Below, piece by piece: positions 35,173-44,276 of a DNA stretch of 64,000 bases (position 1 is the first letter of the stretch; each line of letters opens with the position of its first letter). Both the position numbers and the translations under genes were made by a program. The notes below the pieces were generated by a model. It worked only from the letters and a program-made list of their open reading frames with translations. It had not been told where the DNA came from and ran no database searches. The stretch comes from Alcanivorax profundi. GTDB lineage: Bacteria > Pseudomonadota > Gammaproteobacteria > Pseudomonadales > Alcanivoracaceae. The stretch spans positions 124,001-188,000 of the forward strand of contig NZ_QYYA01000001.1 of assembly GCF_003597125.1 (NCBI RefSeq). The letters are read 5' to 3'.

Positions 35173-36795
35173 ATGCTCGGACATCAACTGCTCAAGCTGG
35201 CCACCTGGCCCGGCGAGCGGCGTTTCGCCCATTCCCGTGAAAACATGGAACAGGTGCAACGCCATAATCTGGCAGCACTGCTGAAACAGGTTTGTGCTTC
35301 TGCGCGTCACGCCGATGGAGCGTTGCAGGCGGATATGAGCTGGGAGCAGTTTGCTGCCCGTCAGCCTGTAACCGATTACGACCATTGGCGTGAGGCTATC
35401 GAGCATAGCCGTCTACAGGGTGGGCCAGGGCTCACGGCCTCGCCGGTCAGTCGTTATCAGCCTACCAGCGGCTCCACCTCAGCCATCAAATGGGTGCCCT
35501 ACACCCGCCAGTTCCTGGCAGAACTGGACAACGCCATCAGTCCATGGGTGGTAGACCTCTATCGTCAGTTTCCGGGTCTCAAGCGTGGCCGCCATTATTG
35601 GTCCATGTCCTGGGTGCCCACGGCACTGCGCGAGTCCATGAGTGATGAGATCAATGATGACCTGCAGTTGATGTCGCTGGGCAAACGTCTGCTGGCAGGG
35701 GCAACGCAGTCGGTACCGCAAGAGGTATCGCTGGCGCGCACCTCTGACGATTCGTTGTTCTCGACACTGGCTTATCTGGCGGCAGATGAGTCGCTGTCCA
35801 TGATGTCTATCTGGAGCCCGACTTTTGGTCTGGGCATGCTCAAGGCCATGGCCCAGTGGCGTGAGGAGCTGGCCGAGGTGCTTGCCACCGGGAAGTGGGG
35901 CACTCGCATGCTGGGCGTGGAGGGGGCCGGGTGTCCGGTTTCTCACCGAGCAGCCAGTTTGCTGAGGCAATGGGATGGCCGCCTTGGGGCTGACTTTTTC
36001 ATGGCGCTATGGCCGCGACTGGCGTTGGTCAGTGCCTGGGACACGGCGGCTTCTGCGCCCTGGGCCAGGCAGCTTCACGGGCTCCTTCCTCAGGCGGCGT
36101 TTCAGGGCAAGGGCTTGTGGGCCACCGAAGGGGTGGTGACGATTCCTTATCAGGGCCAGCACACACTGGCTTATCGAAGCCATGTGTACGAATTCCAGGA
36201 CCCGGAGGATGGCTGTATTTATGCGCCCTGGGAGCTGGAGCCAGGTCAGCAGGTGATGCCGCTGCTGAGCACGGGTAGCGGGTTGTTGCGTTATCGGCTG
36301 AAAGACCTGGTCAAGGTGGAGGCGTTGAGCCAGGGCGTACCGGTGCTGACCTTCCTTGGACGGGCGGGCACAACCGACCTGGTAGGAGAGAAGCTGACGG
36401 CTCCGGTGGTGGAATCAGCCATTGCCGGTCTTGCGCTGCCGCCGACGGCGACCCCGGTGTGTACCGTGGGTGTGGAAGATGCCGGTGAGGGTAAGCCAGG
36501 CTACTTGCTGCTGCTCGAGGGGTATGGCTGTGATGGCCCGACGCTGGCGCGTCAACTGGATGCCGCGCTTCAGGAGCACTTCCATTACCAGCTGGCCCGT
36601 AACCTCGGACAACTGGCGCCGGTGCGCTGCATCGTGCACGCCAACATGCGCGAGCGTTATCTGCATCAGTGTCGGCAACGGGGCATGATCGAGGGCAATA
36701 TCAAGATGGAGTCCCTGCAGCACTGGCCTGGCGCCTTGCCTTTGTGGCTGGCACGGGCAGCGAGTGAATCCGGTGCTGAGCAGGAGACTGTCTGA
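35173..36795 (+). CDS. GH3-family acyl-adenylate amide ligase
   Basis: 540-residue member of the GH3 (auxin-responsive) family, which activates a carboxylic acid as acyl-AMP and usually joins it to an amino acid. The ATP-binding signature is QPTSGSTSAIKWVPYT (PTSGST at residues 97-102). Further family features are GRHYWSMSWVPTA, WATEGVVTIPYQ and LLSTGSGLLRYRLKDLVKVEAL with FLGRAGTTDLVGEKLT, matching the YRxxD and hinge regions of adenylating enzymes. Bacterial GH3 proteins are little studied. It abuts a GNAT gene by one base and is exported-product linked through the RND genes downstream. Confidence 0.82.
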   Translation: MLGHQLLKLATWPGERRFAHSRENMEQVQRHNLAALLKQVCASARHADGALQADMSWEQFAARQPVTDYDHWREAIEHSRLQGGPGLTASPVSRYQPTSGSTSAIKWVPYTRQFLAELDNAISPWVVDLYRQFPGLKRGRHYWSMSWVPTALRESMSDEINDDLQLMSLGKRLLAGATQSVPQEVSLARTSDDSLFSTLAYLAADESLSMMSIWSPTFGLGMLKAMAQWREELAEVLATGKWGTRMLGVEGAGCPVSHRAASLLRQWDGRLGADFFMALWPRLALVSAWDTAASAPWARQLHGLLPQAAFQGKGLWATEGVVTIPYQGQHTLAYRSHVYEFQDPEDGCIYAPWELEPGQQVMPLLSTGSGLLRYRLKDLVKVEALSQGVPVLTFLGRAGTTDLVGEKLTAPVVESAIAGLALPPTATPVCTVGVEDAGEGKPGYLLLLEGYGCDGPTLARQLDAALQEHFHYQLARNLGQLAPVRCIVHANMRERYLHQCRQRGMIEGNIKMESLQHWPGALPLWLARAASESGAEQETV

Positions 36796-37889
36796 TGAGC
36801 TACCAGATTCGTCCTGCCTGCGCCGCGGACAATGAAGCGATTCTCTCCCTGCTGCAAGGCACGCCCCAGCAAGGCGCAGTTACCCTGAATTTTGAGCGGC
36901 AGCCGGATTATTTTCGTGGCGCCAAAGTCACCTGTGAACAGCCGGATGTGTGGGTGGCCGAACCCCGCGATGCCCGCGGCAAGGTCAGTGCTGTTTATAA
37001 CGTGGGTTGGCGGAGCCTGTGGATCAATGGCGAGGTTCGCCGGGTGCGCTATGCCCACGATCTGCGTATCGATCCGGAATACCGGAATGGCATGATTTTG
37101 CATCGCCTGTTTCGGCAACTGCGCAAACAGCTTGCTGAAGGAGAGTGGATGCAGACCACCGTACTTCACGATAACCAGGCGTCCCTGTCCACTGTCGCCA
37201 GTGGGCGAGCCGGCCTACCGGTGTATTACCCGGCCGGCACCATTGAAACCAGCATGCTGTATACCCGCGCCCGCAAAGCCCGCTTACCAGCGGATATCAC
37301 TCTTCGCCAGACCAACGAAGTGGATTTGCCTGAGATGGCGACACTGCTGAATCGTCAGGGCCGGCAAAAACAGTTCTTCCCGTACTGGGATGTCCAGCGG
37401 GTGCGTGGTGATGACTACTTTTACGGCATGGGCCCTGGCAATTTCCTCGGCTTGTGGGTCAAGGGGGAATTGAAAGGCTTGTTGGGTTTCTGGGACCAGA
37501 AAGCCATCAAGCAGACCCGTGTACTGGGTTATGCCAAAGGCATGGGGCTAATGCGTCATTTGTATAACTCGCACAGTATGTTGCGTGGCGGTATGCGTTT
37601 GCCTGCGCCCGGTGGCGTGCTGTCTTACCTGACGCTGCACAGTCTGGTCGTCGAGAACGATGACCCGGAACTGTTGCGGTTGTTACTCGATCATGCAGTG
37701 AGTTTTTTCCATGGCCGTTTTGATGCCCTGGTGTGCGGTTTTTTTGCCAATGATCCGTTGGCGAAGGTCCCGGCGCGTTACCGCCGGCGATTGTTGCTCA
37801 GCGAACATTTTCTGGTGAGCTTTGATGGCGACCCCCGTGAGCAACTGGACAGTGACCGCCCCTGGTATGTCGAGGTGGCGCGACTGTGA
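36795..37889 (+). CDS. GNAT family N-acetyltransferase
   Basis: 364 residues, one-base overlap (TGATG) with the GH3 gene. The N-terminal half has the GNAT pattern: MSYQIRPACAADNEAILSLL, NVGWRSLWINGEVRRVRYAHDLRIDPEYRNGMILHRLFRQL in outline, where RNGMI stands at the acetyl-CoA loop. The C-terminal half (from about residue 175, ITLRQTNEVDLPEMATLLNRQ) looks like a second GNAT-like repeat. Substrate unknown; in context it may acylate the amino group of a building block or the GH3 product. Confidence 0.72.
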   Translation: MSYQIRPACAADNEAILSLLQGTPQQGAVTLNFERQPDYFRGAKVTCEQPDVWVAEPRDARGKVSAVYNVGWRSLWINGEVRRVRYAHDLRIDPEYRNGMILHRLFRQLRKQLAEGEWMQTTVLHDNQASLSTVASGRAGLPVYYPAGTIETSMLYTRARKARLPADITLRQTNEVDLPEMATLLNRQGRQKQFFPYWDVQRVRGDDYFYGMGPGNFLGLWVKGELKGLLGFWDQKAIKQTRVLGYAKGMGLMRHLYNSHSMLRGGMRLPAPGGVLSYLTLHSLVVENDDPELLRLLLDHAVSFFHGRFDALVCGFFANDPLAKVPARYRRRLLLSEHFLVSFDGDPREQLDSDRPWYVEVARL

Positions 37890-38842
37890 GTGCTGCAGCA
37901 ACCGATTACATCGGGATGTGGTATCGCGCCCGGGCGCGTCTGGGCGTGGATGACCGCATCGAGTTCATCTTCATCGATCCGGCTTCCGGGCAACGGCGAA
38001 CCGTGGCCCTGCGACATCGTGACTATGATGGCGTGGCGGGGATTCTGGTGGCGGCCCGGGAGGTCGGCATGCGAATGCCCATGGTGCCCTCAGGAAAGCG
38101 GCGCAAGGCGCCGCCCTTCTGGCAGCGCTGGCAGTCACCGGCTGAATCCCGTGAGCCTGCCGAGCTGCAATGGCGGCGTTTCGGGGTGGCTGATGGCGAG
38201 AATAATGCGCCGTTGGTGAAGTGGCTTAACCCGCAGCAGACCCGGGCACTGTACCAACGTGCGCATCAACAGAAGGTGTCGGTAAACAGCTTGCTGTTGC
38301 TGGCGCTTCACCGTGCAGTCTCCGATACCTTGCTGGTGAAAGGGCAGCCTGGCAGTTGGTGCTTTCCGGTGAACATGCGCAATGCGGTCACTGTGCCCCG
38401 TCAGGAAATGAATCTCTCCAGCGCGTTCTATTTAACCGTGGACGAAAACGACACCCCTTCGCGCATCGACCGCACCATACGCCAGAACCTGAAAGCCAAC
38501 GTGCACTGGCGCTACTGGCATCTGGCCCGTATTGGGCGCTGGATCGGTCAGCGCGGAGTGAACTGGGTGTGCAGCAGATTGCTGAACGGTCCGCAGCATT
38601 GTGGATCGTTTTCCAGTCTGGGCGAATGGCAAATGGATTTTATGTCGGCAGGCATGGCACCGGATACCGTGTTTGCCTGCTGTGGCCCGGGTAGTCCCAA
38701 CCACCCCGTCGCCAATGGTGTGACCGTGGTTAACGGTTGCATGAGTCTGGCACTGAAACTTCATCCTTCTCTGGGCGCTGGCCATGCCCAGGCCGAACAG
38801 TGCCTGCAACGCTGGATCAACTGGCTGGGAGCTGATGCATGA
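37886..38842 (+). CDS. Condensation-fold acyltransferase-like protein
   Basis: 318 residues, GTG start with a 4-base overlap (GTGA). The C-terminal half resembles the second lobe of chloramphenicol acetyltransferase/condensation proteins (VSVNSLLLLALHRAVSDTL, WCFPVNMRNAV, NLSSAFYLTVDE, GSFSSLGEWQMDF, VVNGCMSLALKLHPSL). The canonical HHxxxD is not present; LHRAVSD is the nearest match and N-terminal residues are short compared with the family, so activity is uncertain. It lies between the GNAT and RND genes in one operon. Role as the final acyl-transfer step is inference. Confidence 0.6.
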   Translation: MSAAATDYIGMWYRARARLGVDDRIEFIFIDPASGQRRTVALRHRDYDGVAGILVAAREVGMRMPMVPSGKRRKAPPFWQRWQSPAESREPAELQWRRFGVADGENNAPLVKWLNPQQTRALYQRAHQQKVSVNSLLLLALHRAVSDTLLVKGQPGSWCFPVNMRNAVTVPRQEMNLSSAFYLTVDENDTPSRIDRTIRQNLKANVHWRYWHLARIGRWIGQRGVNWVCSRLLNGPQHCGSFSSLGEWQMDFMSAGMAPDTVFACCGPGSPNHPVANGVTVVNGCMSLALKLHPSLGAGHAQAEQCLQRWINWLGADA

Positions 38843-39996
38843 AAGTACCTTTCAGTTTGCGAACGCTGGTCGCCCTGGTGGCTGCCGGGGTCATGGTTCT
38901 TGCGGTGGTGTCGTTGTACATGGTGCCACCCGCCCAGCCGGATATCCGGCAGCAAGACAATGTGCTCTCGCTGGATACCTGGTCGGTGAAGTGGAGCGAC
39001 GTGGTGATCCCCGTGCACACACAAGGCATGGTGCGGGCGCGACATGAATTGCCGCTGAGTCTGGAAGTCTCCGGACGAGTCGAAGAGGTGTCCCCGGCGT
39101 TTGCAGATGGCGGTCGGGTCATGGCGGGTGATGTGTTGCTTCGTCTGGATCCTGAGCCTTTCGAACTGGAAGTGGTTTCCCAGCAGAATGCCGTCCATGC
39201 CGCACGCTTGCACGTGGCAGAGACCAAGGCTCGCGCCCGGGTGGCGGGGGGCTCCAGTCGTTCCTCGGCGCTGGGTCGCTTCGAGCCGCAGATGGATGAA
39301 GCCCGTAGCCGGTTGGCTGCCGCGAAGGCAGGGCTGCGTCAGGCCCAGCGTCAACTCGAACAGACCGAACTGGTGGCGTCGATCAGTGGTCGCCTGAAAG
39401 GGGTTCAGGTAATGCCCGGGCAGCACCTGCAAGCAGGGGCGGTACTGGGGCAGCTGTATCAGGAAGATCTCGTGGAGGTGCGCTTGCCGGTGCGCGATGA
39501 CTGGCTGGCGTTGCTGGGCATTGTGCCCGGAGATGATGCCAGTCTGGATACGGTGAGCGCCCGGTTGAGTGGACGATTTGCCGGCCGTCAGGGGCATTGG
39601 GAGGGCAAGGTGGTACGCCGGGAAGGCGGGCTAAACCGCAATCAAATGATGCACCTGATCGTCCAGGTGGCAAATTTTGAACAGGATCTGCCGTTGGAGC
39701 CCGGGGTGCTGGTGCAGGCAGAGTTGCGAGGCGCGCCTACCGCGGCGGTGGCCGTGCTGCCACGGTCTGCCCAGGCCGGTGAAGACAGTATCTGGGTACT
39801 GGATGACGAGAAGCGTCTGCGGCGCCAGTCTGTGGCGATCCTGCACTACGATAACGAGAGCCTCTATGTTCATGATGGTGTGACGACCGACACTCAGGCG
39901 GTACTGGCGGGCGATCTGCAACTTCTCGAAGGGATGCGTATTCATCCCAATCCACCGCCGGCGGGTCTGGCCACGGTGGATGGGACGCGTCAATGA
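38839..39996 (+). CDS. RND efflux periplasmic adaptor
   Basis: Membrane fusion protein linking an inner-membrane RND pump to an outer-membrane channel. 385 residues: N-terminal membrane anchor (TLVALVAAGVMVLAVVSLYMV), barrel-sandwich strands (LSLEVSGRVEEVSPAFADGGRVMAGDVLLRLDP in outline), a short alpha hairpin (QNAVHAARLHVAETKARARV ... RQAQRQLEQTELVA), the second lipoyl half (ISGRLKGVQVMPGQHLQAGAVLG) and a beta-barrel. It has ATGA overlaps on both sides. No outer-membrane factor is encoded nearby, so a TolC-type channel from elsewhere is needed. Confidence 0.88.
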   Translation: MKVPFSLRTLVALVAAGVMVLAVVSLYMVPPAQPDIRQQDNVLSLDTWSVKWSDVVIPVHTQGMVRARHELPLSLEVSGRVEEVSPAFADGGRVMAGDVLLRLDPEPFELEVVSQQNAVHAARLHVAETKARARVAGGSSRSSALGRFEPQMDEARSRLAAAKAGLRQAQRQLEQTELVASISGRLKGVQVMPGQHLQAGAVLGQLYQEDLVEVRLPVRDDWLALLGIVPGDDASLDTVSARLSGRFAGRQGHWEGKVVRREGGLNRNQMMHLIVQVANFEQDLPLEPGVLVQAELRGAPTAAVAVLPRSAQAGEDSIWVLDDEKRLRRQSVAILHYDNESLYVHDGVTTDTQAVLAGDLQLLEGMRIHPNPPPAGLATVDGTRQ

Positions 39997-42900
39997 ACCG
40001 CGCGATCGCATGGTTTGCCAATAATGGGGCGGTCGCCAACCTGTTGATGATGACCCTGCTGCTGGCGGGGGTGTTAGCCATCCCCCACACCCGTCAGGAG
40101 ACCCTCCCTAACGTCCCGCTGGATCGCATTGGCATTTACGTGGCCTGGCCCCAGGCCACGCCTGAAAATGTGGAAGCTCTCGTTTGTACCCCAGTGGAAA
40201 CCGCCATTGATGATGTGGAGGGCGGCACCGATCTGATCAGTGAATCCCGCGAAGGCTTGTGCTCCGTGCAACTGGATGTGTTGGAGGGCCACGACACTCG
40301 CACGGTACTGGAGCAGATTCGCACCCGTCTGGAAGGGCTGGATAGCTTACCGCAAGGAGCCGACCGCCCGCGTGTCCAGGAACTGATCGTGCGCAACCGG
40401 GTGGTGCGGTTGCTGATGAGTGGCTCGTTGTCACGCAAGGATATTTATCAGCTGGCCCAGCAGGCCCGGCGCCAATTGCTCAACCATGACGCGATTTCCA
40501 GTGTGGATATCGAGAACCTTCCCGAACGGGAAATGGCCTTGCAGGTCTCTCGTGATGATCTCTATCGCTATCAGTTGACCCTGGAAGGGATGGCCGTGGC
40601 GGCGTCGCAGAATGTCCAGAGGGTGGCGGGAGGGTTGCTACGTAGCGAGCGTGGCGACTGGCTGCTACAGACTGGACAACAGCCGGGCGATGCCCAGGCC
40701 TACGAAGCCTTGGTGATTCGCCAGTCGGATCAGGGGGATTTGTTGCGGCTGGGGCAAGTCGCCCATGTGGAAGACGGTTTCTCGAGGGATAACCAGGCGG
40801 CATGGCTGGACGGCCAGCCAGCGGTAGCTCTGGATGTGTACCGGGTTGGCGACCAGAATGTGCTTGCGGTGGCCGATGCCGTGAAGCAGTGGATGCATGA
40901 CACGGACTTGCCCCAGGGGGTCAGCGTAAGAATCTGGAGTGACGATGCCCGTCAATTCCAGGAGCGCTCCAATCTGTTGTGGCGCAATGCTCTGCAAGGG
41001 TTGGTGTTGCTAACGGTCGTGCTGGCAATTTTCCTGACCCTGAGGCTGGCAGGTTGGGTGGCATTGGGCATCCCGGTTTGTATGCTCGGGGCCTGTGCCC
41101 TGTTGCCGTTATTGGGGGAATCTTTCAACACGATTTCCCTGTTCGCTTTTATTCTGGTGCTCGGCATCGTGGTGGATGACGCGGTGATTGTCGGTGAAAG
41201 CATTGACCATCAGCGGCGCCAGGGGATGACGCCTTCCCAGGCCGCCATCAGCGGGGCGCAGCGCGTGGCCAAACCGCTGTTGTTTGCCGTGCTGACGACC
41301 TTGTTTGCCTTTGCTCCTTTGTTGTTCCTGCCCGGGCCGGAAGGGGCCTTGATGCGGGTGATCCCGGTGGTCTCCATTGCCATTCTGGTGTTGTCACTGG
41401 TGGAATCGCTATGGATTTTGCCGGCGCACCTTAGTCATAGCCGCGCTCCCCGGGGGATCTGGTTGAAGTCGGAGGTACTGGCTAACCGTATCAATGCTGG
41501 CCTGGAACGGTGGCTGGATGTCCGTGCTCGTCCATTGCTGCGACAAGCGCTGCATTGGCGCTATGTGTTGGTGGTGGTGTTTGTTGGGCTGTTCCTGTTT
41601 TGCTGCGCGTTGGTGAACAGCGGTTGGCTTACCATGGTGCTGTTCTCGCGAGTGGAAGGTGATCGGGTCATGGCCGAAGTGGTGTTTCCGCAAGGCACCG
41701 GCGATGCCCGTCTGTTTCGTGAAGTGCAGTCGCTGGAATCTTCGGCCCGTGAACTGGGGAAGGGGCTGAACGACGCCAGTGCTCCGGTGAGCATAGATGC
41801 GGTGTTCGCCGAGCAGGGGGTACGCCAGAAAACGTCCAATGCCCGTGATCCTGGCGCCCGTTTTCGGGTCAGGGTCACCCTGGCAATCAGCGGGGATACT
41901 GGCGCGCTGACGCCGCGGGAACTGGCCGCCCGATGGCGTGATGCCCATGGGGCGATACCGGATGCCTTGTCGGTGAAATTCCATGCCAGCCTGATGCAGG
42001 TCAAACCGGATATCCATATCAATCTGTTCCATCCGGATCTGGCCACCCTCCAGCAAATGAGTGAACAGGCGGCGCTGGCGCTGGCCCGTATGGAGGGGGT
42101 GCACGAGGTCGCCAATAACCTTCATGCCAAGCGCACTATCGTGGATATTTCTCTGAACGAGGCAGGAAAGCAGGCCGGCTTGCGTGCAGAAGAAGTCGGC
42201 AAGCAGGTGCGTAATGCCTTTCACGGGATTGAGCTGGATCGCTGGTTTGAACAGGATCAGGAAGTCCCGGTCATGTTGAGGCTTGCCCAGCCAGACAGCC
42301 GCCATCTGGTGGACCTGGAAAAACTGCCGGTGCAGATGCCCGGTGGCGATATGACGGTGTTGGCTGCTGTGGCAGACCTGTCCCGTCGTCAGGCGCCGGC
42401 CATGATCAGTCACTACGATGGGCGCCGCAGTGCCACTGTCAGTGCGTTTGTCGATGAGCACACCACCTCTCCGGCGTTGGTCATGCAACGCCTGAGAGGC
42501 AACTTGCTCGACCCGATGATGGCTAACGACAGTGCGGCGGGTTGGACCGTGGCAGGCAAACAGGCGGCGGTGAAAGATTTTCTGGACCATTTGTCGATCA
42601 GTTATGTCATTGCCCTGGCGGCGATTTTCTTTCTCCTGACCGTGCTGTTTGGCGGTTACGGCCAGCCCCTGCTGGTGATGGCAGCGATTCCGTTTGGCAT
42701 GGTCGGGGCTTTCCTGGGGCATTTTCTGCTGGGTTACAGCCTTACCCTGTGGTCGCTGGTGGGCGTGATTGCGGTGAGCGGGGTCGTGGTCAACGACAAT
42801 CTCGTGCTGATTGATGCCATTAATGAGCTCAAGGCAAAGGGCAAGGGACTGCGTGATGCGGTGGTGGAAGGCGTCAGTGGCCGTTTACGGCCGGTGATGT

Positions 42901-43277
42901 TGACGTCCATCACCACGTTTGCCGGTGTCGCGCCACTGATGCTGGAAACCAGTGTGCAGGCCCGCTTTCTGATCCCCATGGCAGTGGCGTTGGCATTTGG
43001 CGTGCTGTTCGCCACGCTGGTCAGCCTGTTGCTGGTCCCGTGCCTGTTAGTGATTGGCCATGATGCGCGCGTGGCCGTGCGTCGCTGGATGGCACGCTGG
43101 CAGGCTCCGGTGGCATCGGAAGCGGATACGGTGGAGGTGGCCTATGAACGGGGGCAGCTCACCGCCTGGTGGGGCGCCAGTAATCCCTATCATGACCCGG
43201 TGCTGCGTTCTGCCTGGGAGGCCGGACATCAGGATCACGGAAGTGAAAGCGAGACGCCTCAGCACGGGCAGACTTGA
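39993..43277 (+). CDS. RND efflux transporter, HAE1/hydrophobic type
   Basis: Proton-driven inner-membrane pump, 1094 residues, the last gene of the GH3 operon (4-base overlap). N-terminal MNRAIAWFANNGAVANLLMMTLLLAGVLA and the periplasmic PATPENVE-like LVCTPVETAIDDVEGG match the family; TM4 has the proton-relay acids in ILVLGIVVDDAVIVGESI (about residue 390), and the second half repeats the pattern (FGMVGAFLGHFLLGYSLTLWSLVGVIAVSGVVVNDNLVLIDAINELK in outline). A long C-terminal tail (about 50 residues) is polar. It probably exports the product of this operon or a related lipid/drug. Confidence 0.88.
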   Translation: MNRAIAWFANNGAVANLLMMTLLLAGVLAIPHTRQETLPNVPLDRIGIYVAWPQATPENVEALVCTPVETAIDDVEGGTDLISESREGLCSVQLDVLEGHDTRTVLEQIRTRLEGLDSLPQGADRPRVQELIVRNRVVRLLMSGSLSRKDIYQLAQQARRQLLNHDAISSVDIENLPEREMALQVSRDDLYRYQLTLEGMAVAASQNVQRVAGGLLRSERGDWLLQTGQQPGDAQAYEALVIRQSDQGDLLRLGQVAHVEDGFSRDNQAAWLDGQPAVALDVYRVGDQNVLAVADAVKQWMHDTDLPQGVSVRIWSDDARQFQERSNLLWRNALQGLVLLTVVLAIFLTLRLAGWVALGIPVCMLGACALLPLLGESFNTISLFAFILVLGIVVDDAVIVGESIDHQRRQGMTPSQAAISGAQRVAKPLLFAVLTTLFAFAPLLFLPGPEGALMRVIPVVSIAILVLSLVESLWILPAHLSHSRAPRGIWLKSEVLANRINAGLERWLDVRARPLLRQALHWRYVLVVVFVGLFLFCCALVNSGWLTMVLFSRVEGDRVMAEVVFPQGTGDARLFREVQSLESSARELGKGLNDASAPVSIDAVFAEQGVRQKTSNARDPGARFRVRVTLAISGDTGALTPRELAARWRDAHGAIPDALSVKFHASLMQVKPDIHINLFHPDLATLQQMSEQAALALARMEGVHEVANNLHAKRTIVDISLNEAGKQAGLRAEEVGKQVRNAFHGIELDRWFEQDQEVPVMLRLAQPDSRHLVDLEKLPVQMPGGDMTVLAAVADLSRRQAPAMISHYDGRRSATVSAFVDEHTTSPALVMQRLRGNLLDPMMANDSAAGWTVAGKQAAVKDFLDHLSISYVIALAAIFFLLTVLFGGYGQPLLVMAAIPFGMVGAFLGHFLLGYSLTLWSLVGVIAVSGVVVNDNLVLIDAINELKAKGKGLRDAVVEGVSGRLRPVMLTSITTFAGVAPLMLETSVQARFLIPMAVALAFGVLFATLVSLLLVPCLLVIGHDARVAVRRWMARWQAPVASEADTVEVAYERGQLTAWWGASNPYHDPVLRSAWEAGHQDHGSESETPQHGQT

Positions 43278-43360
43278 GGCGGTTCTGTGGCGGAAAGCCG
43301 GATTGGGCTATTTTTCGCAACGTGAAATGCGTTTCGGGTAGCCAGGGATAGATGTCCACA

Positions 43361-43396
43361 AAAAAGCCCGCCCCGGCTTCCCGGGGCGGGCTTTTT
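43361..43396. terminator. Bidirectional terminator, GH3 operon / gpmA
   Basis: AAAAAGCCCGCCCCGG, CTTC loop, CCGGGGCGGGCTTTTT: a strong perfect hairpin with A and T runs on the two sides, between the convergent RND and gpmA genes. Confidence 0.94.
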
Positions 43397-43417
43397 GCGA
43401 TGAGGCAATGCTAACTG

Positions 43418-44164
43418 TTATGCCTTGCCCTGGTTGGCAACTGCTTCCGCCGCTGCTGCCACTGCCTCGGCGTCGCCCAGGTAGTAGTTCTTCACGGCTT
43501 TCAGGTTGTCGTCCAGCTCGTAGACCATGGGTACCCCGGTAGGGATGTTGAGCTTGACGATTTCCTCGTCGGAGATGTCGCCGAGATACTTCACCAATGC
43601 GCGCAGGCTGTTGCCGTGGGCGCAGATCAGTACCTGCTTGCCCGCTTCGATTTGCGGTTTGATCTCACTTTCGAAGTAGGGCACGAAGCGGTCGACGGTG
43701 TCCTTGAGGCTTTCGGACAACGGAATCTGCTCTTCGTTGAGGCCTTGATAGACACGGAAGTTGCCAGCGTAACGCTCGTCATCACGCTCCATCTTCGGCG
43801 GCGGGGTGTCGTAGCTGCGACGCCAGATATGCACCTGGTCATCACCGTACTTGGCCGCGGTTTCCGCCTTGTTCAGGCCCTGCAGGGCGCCGTAGTGACG
43901 CTCGTTGAGGCGGTAGTCACGGATGACCGGGATCCACATCTGGTCCATGGTGTCCATGATGGTCCACAGTGTGCGGATAGCGCGCTTGAGCACGGAGGTG
44001 TAGGCGACGTCGAATTCGAAGCCGGCTTCCTTCAGCAGCTCGCCAGCGGTACGGGCTTCCTCACGGCCTTGCTCGGTCAGATCCACGTCTTTCCAGCCGG
44101 TAAAGCGGTTTTCCTTGTTCCAAACGCTCTGGCCATGGCGGACCAGTACCAGTTTCGTGCTCAT
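43418..44164 (-). CDS. gpmA: 2,3-bisphosphoglycerate-dependent phosphoglycerate mutase
   Basis: Interconverts 3- and 2-phosphoglycerate through a phosphohistidine. The start is ATG 44164 ([16 protein letters not shown]), giving 248 residues as in E. coli GpmA; an upstream in-frame ATG at 44278 lies in the rnd promoter. The phosphohistidine is H10 in RHGQSVWN; other motifs are [39 protein letters not shown] and [16 protein letters not shown]. It is divergent from rnd and shares a terminator with the GH3 operon. Confidence 0.95.
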   Translation of the reverse strand: MSTKLVLVRHGQSVWNKENRFTGWKDVDLTEQGREEARTAGELLKEAGFEFDVAYTSVLKRAIRTLWTIMDTMDQMWIPVIRDYRLNERHYGALQGLNKAETAAKYGDDQVHIWRRSYDTPPPKMERDDERYAGNFRVYQGLNEEQIPLSESLKDTVDRFVPYFESEIKPQIEAGKQVLICAHGNSLRALVKYLGDISDEEIVKLNIPTGVPMVYELDDNLKAVKNYYLGDAEAVAAAAEAVANQGKA

Positions 44165-44242
44165 TCGGTCATTCCTGTGCGGGTTTTCAGTGCGGCGCAA
44201 AGCGTAGCAGAAAACCGCCGGGAAATTGAGTTCCACAGGTCG

Positions 44243-44248
44243 TATAAT
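44243..44248 (+). promoter_or_regulatory. Probable -10 box of rnd
   Basis: A perfect TATAAT lies 29 bases before the rnd start in the gpmA/rnd divergent region. No good -35 hexamer is seen at 16-18 bases, so this is a partial promoter call. Confidence 0.4.
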
Positions 44249-44276
44249 CGTCGCGAATTCAGTTTCAGGCGGTTTC

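Noticed and set aside
35173-43277. GH3 operon as the glycine-glucolipid pathway known from Alcanivorax
   Set aside because: No glycosyltransferase or peptide synthetase is present; my recollection is that the glucolipid pathway uses a different, NRPS-type locus. A lipid-amide product remains possible but is not claimed.
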